This document shows, in pieces, positions 63,383 to 64,000 of a DNA stretch of 64,000 nucleotides. Positions within the stretch are counted from its first letter, which is position 1. Every line of letters begins with the position of its first letter. The position numbers were made by a program, and so were the translations under genes. Where the stretch lies: positions 3,678,501 through 3,742,500 of the forward strand of contig NZ_AP024086.1 of NCBI RefSeq assembly GCF_019703855.1, in the 5' to 3' direction. The notes below the pieces were generated by a model that was not told the DNA's origin, did no database searches, and saw only the letters and a list, made by a program, of their open reading frames with translations. This DNA comes from Desulfomarina profundi (GTDB lineage: Bacteria > Desulfobacterota > Desulfobulbia > Desulfobulbales > Desulfocapsaceae).

Positions 63383-64000
63383 ATGTGGCAAATGATTGAG
63401 TGCCCGGACGAGAGGGAAGTTGTCATTCTCATGACCGATATGGTCAAGTATTCCTGGACCACCTCCGCCATGAGTCCCGGGGAAATTAAGGATTTTTTGA
63501 TCGAGTATCACACAGCAATCCATGACCTGGTTGACCATGAAACCAACGGTCCCCTGGAAATTGAGCCATCCGCCGGAGACGGCTCCCTGATTATTTTTGA
63601 GAAACGGTCCGGAGAGGGAAAGTCGGGTGTATGCTGTCGTGCCCTGAAAACTGCAGTTAAAATTGCTGAGGCGGTGGCTGACGGCCGACTTCAACCCACA
63701 CGCATGGGAATATTGCTTGGGGATATAACGTCCGCCAGGTTGGGTTCCAGGGTCGTAAAATTTGGATCCAGTTTTGCGGTGGCAAACAGGCTTGAGGAGT
63801 TGTGCGGATACTTCGGCACGGACCTGCTTATGGACCGGGAAGTGGCGAGATACCAGAAAGGATACGATGATTCTCTGCTGATCATGGCAAAGGTCAGTCT
63901 CACAAGTGTCCTCCATCCGATGAACATCTTTACGCTCTGTCTTCCCGGTATCCAGAATTATCCTGCCGGAGTGGACAGGATCCGGTTGCTTCGTTTTATT
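63383..64000 (+). CDS. Class III nucleotide cyclase-like protein (3' truncated by window end)
   Basis: Open frame of 206 codons reaching the window end. VVILMTDMVKYSW, then GDGSLIIFE, RMGILLGDI, GSRVVKFGSSFAVANRLEELCGY resemble the adenylate/guanylate cyclase catalytic core (first metal Asp in LMTDM, GDG motif with second Asp, and the FG...VA.RL helix). The remainder is beyond the window, so partner domains cannot be judged. Start ATG 63383 or 63392; GGTGG lies just upstream. An opposite-strand frame here is a shadow. Confidence 0.65.
   Translation, partial: MWQMIECPDEREVVILMTDMVKYSWTTSAMSPGEIKDFLIEYHTAIHDLVDHETNGPLEIEPSAGDGSLIIFEKRSGEGKSGVCCRALKTAVKIAEAVADGRLQPTRMGILLGDITSARLGSRVVKFGSSFAVANRLEELCGYFGTDLLMDREVARYQKGYDDSLLIMAKVSLTSVLHPMNIFTLCLPGIQNYPAGVDRIRLLRFI

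Noticed and set aside
63239-63916. 225-residue minus-strand open frame
   Set aside because: It lies opposite the cyclase-like gene and the 36-residue gene, both with recognisable features and ribosome sites; it has no domain.

Overview
The window looks like a piece of chromosome close to the replication origin of a strictly anaerobic sulfur-cycle bacterium of the Desulfobacterota, most likely Desulfobulbales. The evidence is dnaN-gyrB-gyrA-gpsA, a parA-parB pair with two consensus parS sites, and genes typical of that group: a nickel ECF transporter of the NikMLKQO type, a four-subunit 2-oxoacid:ferredoxin oxidoreductase, a NifA-like activator, RdgC-like proteins, and a YedE-TusA-DsrE sulfur-relay set of the kind reported as shared by sulfur-disproportionating bacteria. 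By eye, about 25-50 kb is more A+T-rich than either flank.

Layout. 0-2.5 kb: end of a nucleotidyltransferase/glycosyltransferase fusion and a polytopic membrane protein. 2.4-7 kb: trmO divergent from nikM-nikL-nikK-nikQ-nikO, with a NikR-like operator between them. 7.4-12.6 kb: a giant pseudokinase-NTPase protein followed by a GAF histidine kinase. 12.6-19.8 kb (minus strand): rlmKL, a hybrid histidine kinase, an OleA-like thiolase, AMMECR1, a YkgJ Cys-cluster protein, a small conserved protein and a PaaI-type thioesterase. 20-26 kb: pal, and a minus-strand operon HD-GYP regulator-gatC-gatA-hisC-cmk. 26.6-30.8 kb: a histone-deacetylase-family gene, then the divergent yedE / tusA-dsrE-dsrE-small protein sulfur cluster. 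31-48 kb: origin-proximal housekeeping block with four tRNAs, queH, rdgB, parAB and nadB. 48.7-64 kb: an RdgC-type three-gene set, gatB, radC, hemW, a GntR regulator with proline dehydrogenase, korDABC, a diguanylate cyclase, CYTH and EI24 proteins, radA, a 36-residue membrane protein and a class III cyclase-like gene cut by the window end.

Three dispersed repeat families run through the intergenic DNA. R1 is a 225-bp MITE-like element with terminal inverted repeats and two internal hairpins; it has two opposed copies plus remnants. R2 is about 115 bp with a terminal hairpin, in three copies. R3 is about 70-75 bp, in five copies, two of them in tandem at a 93-bp period, and one apparently inside the nikL signal-peptide region. 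Stop codons of parB and rlmKL lie inside repeats.

Six clearly split genes (trmO, nikL, rlmKL, the deacetylase gene, korA, radA) hold seven frame breaks, and each is repaired by adding one G or C to a G/C run. The pseudokinase/kinase junction could be an eighth. Because all have the same sign and base class and several genes are housekeeping, I read them as homopolymer compression in the sequence rather than real gene decay. No CRISPR array, prophage, rRNA or intact transposase gene was seen.
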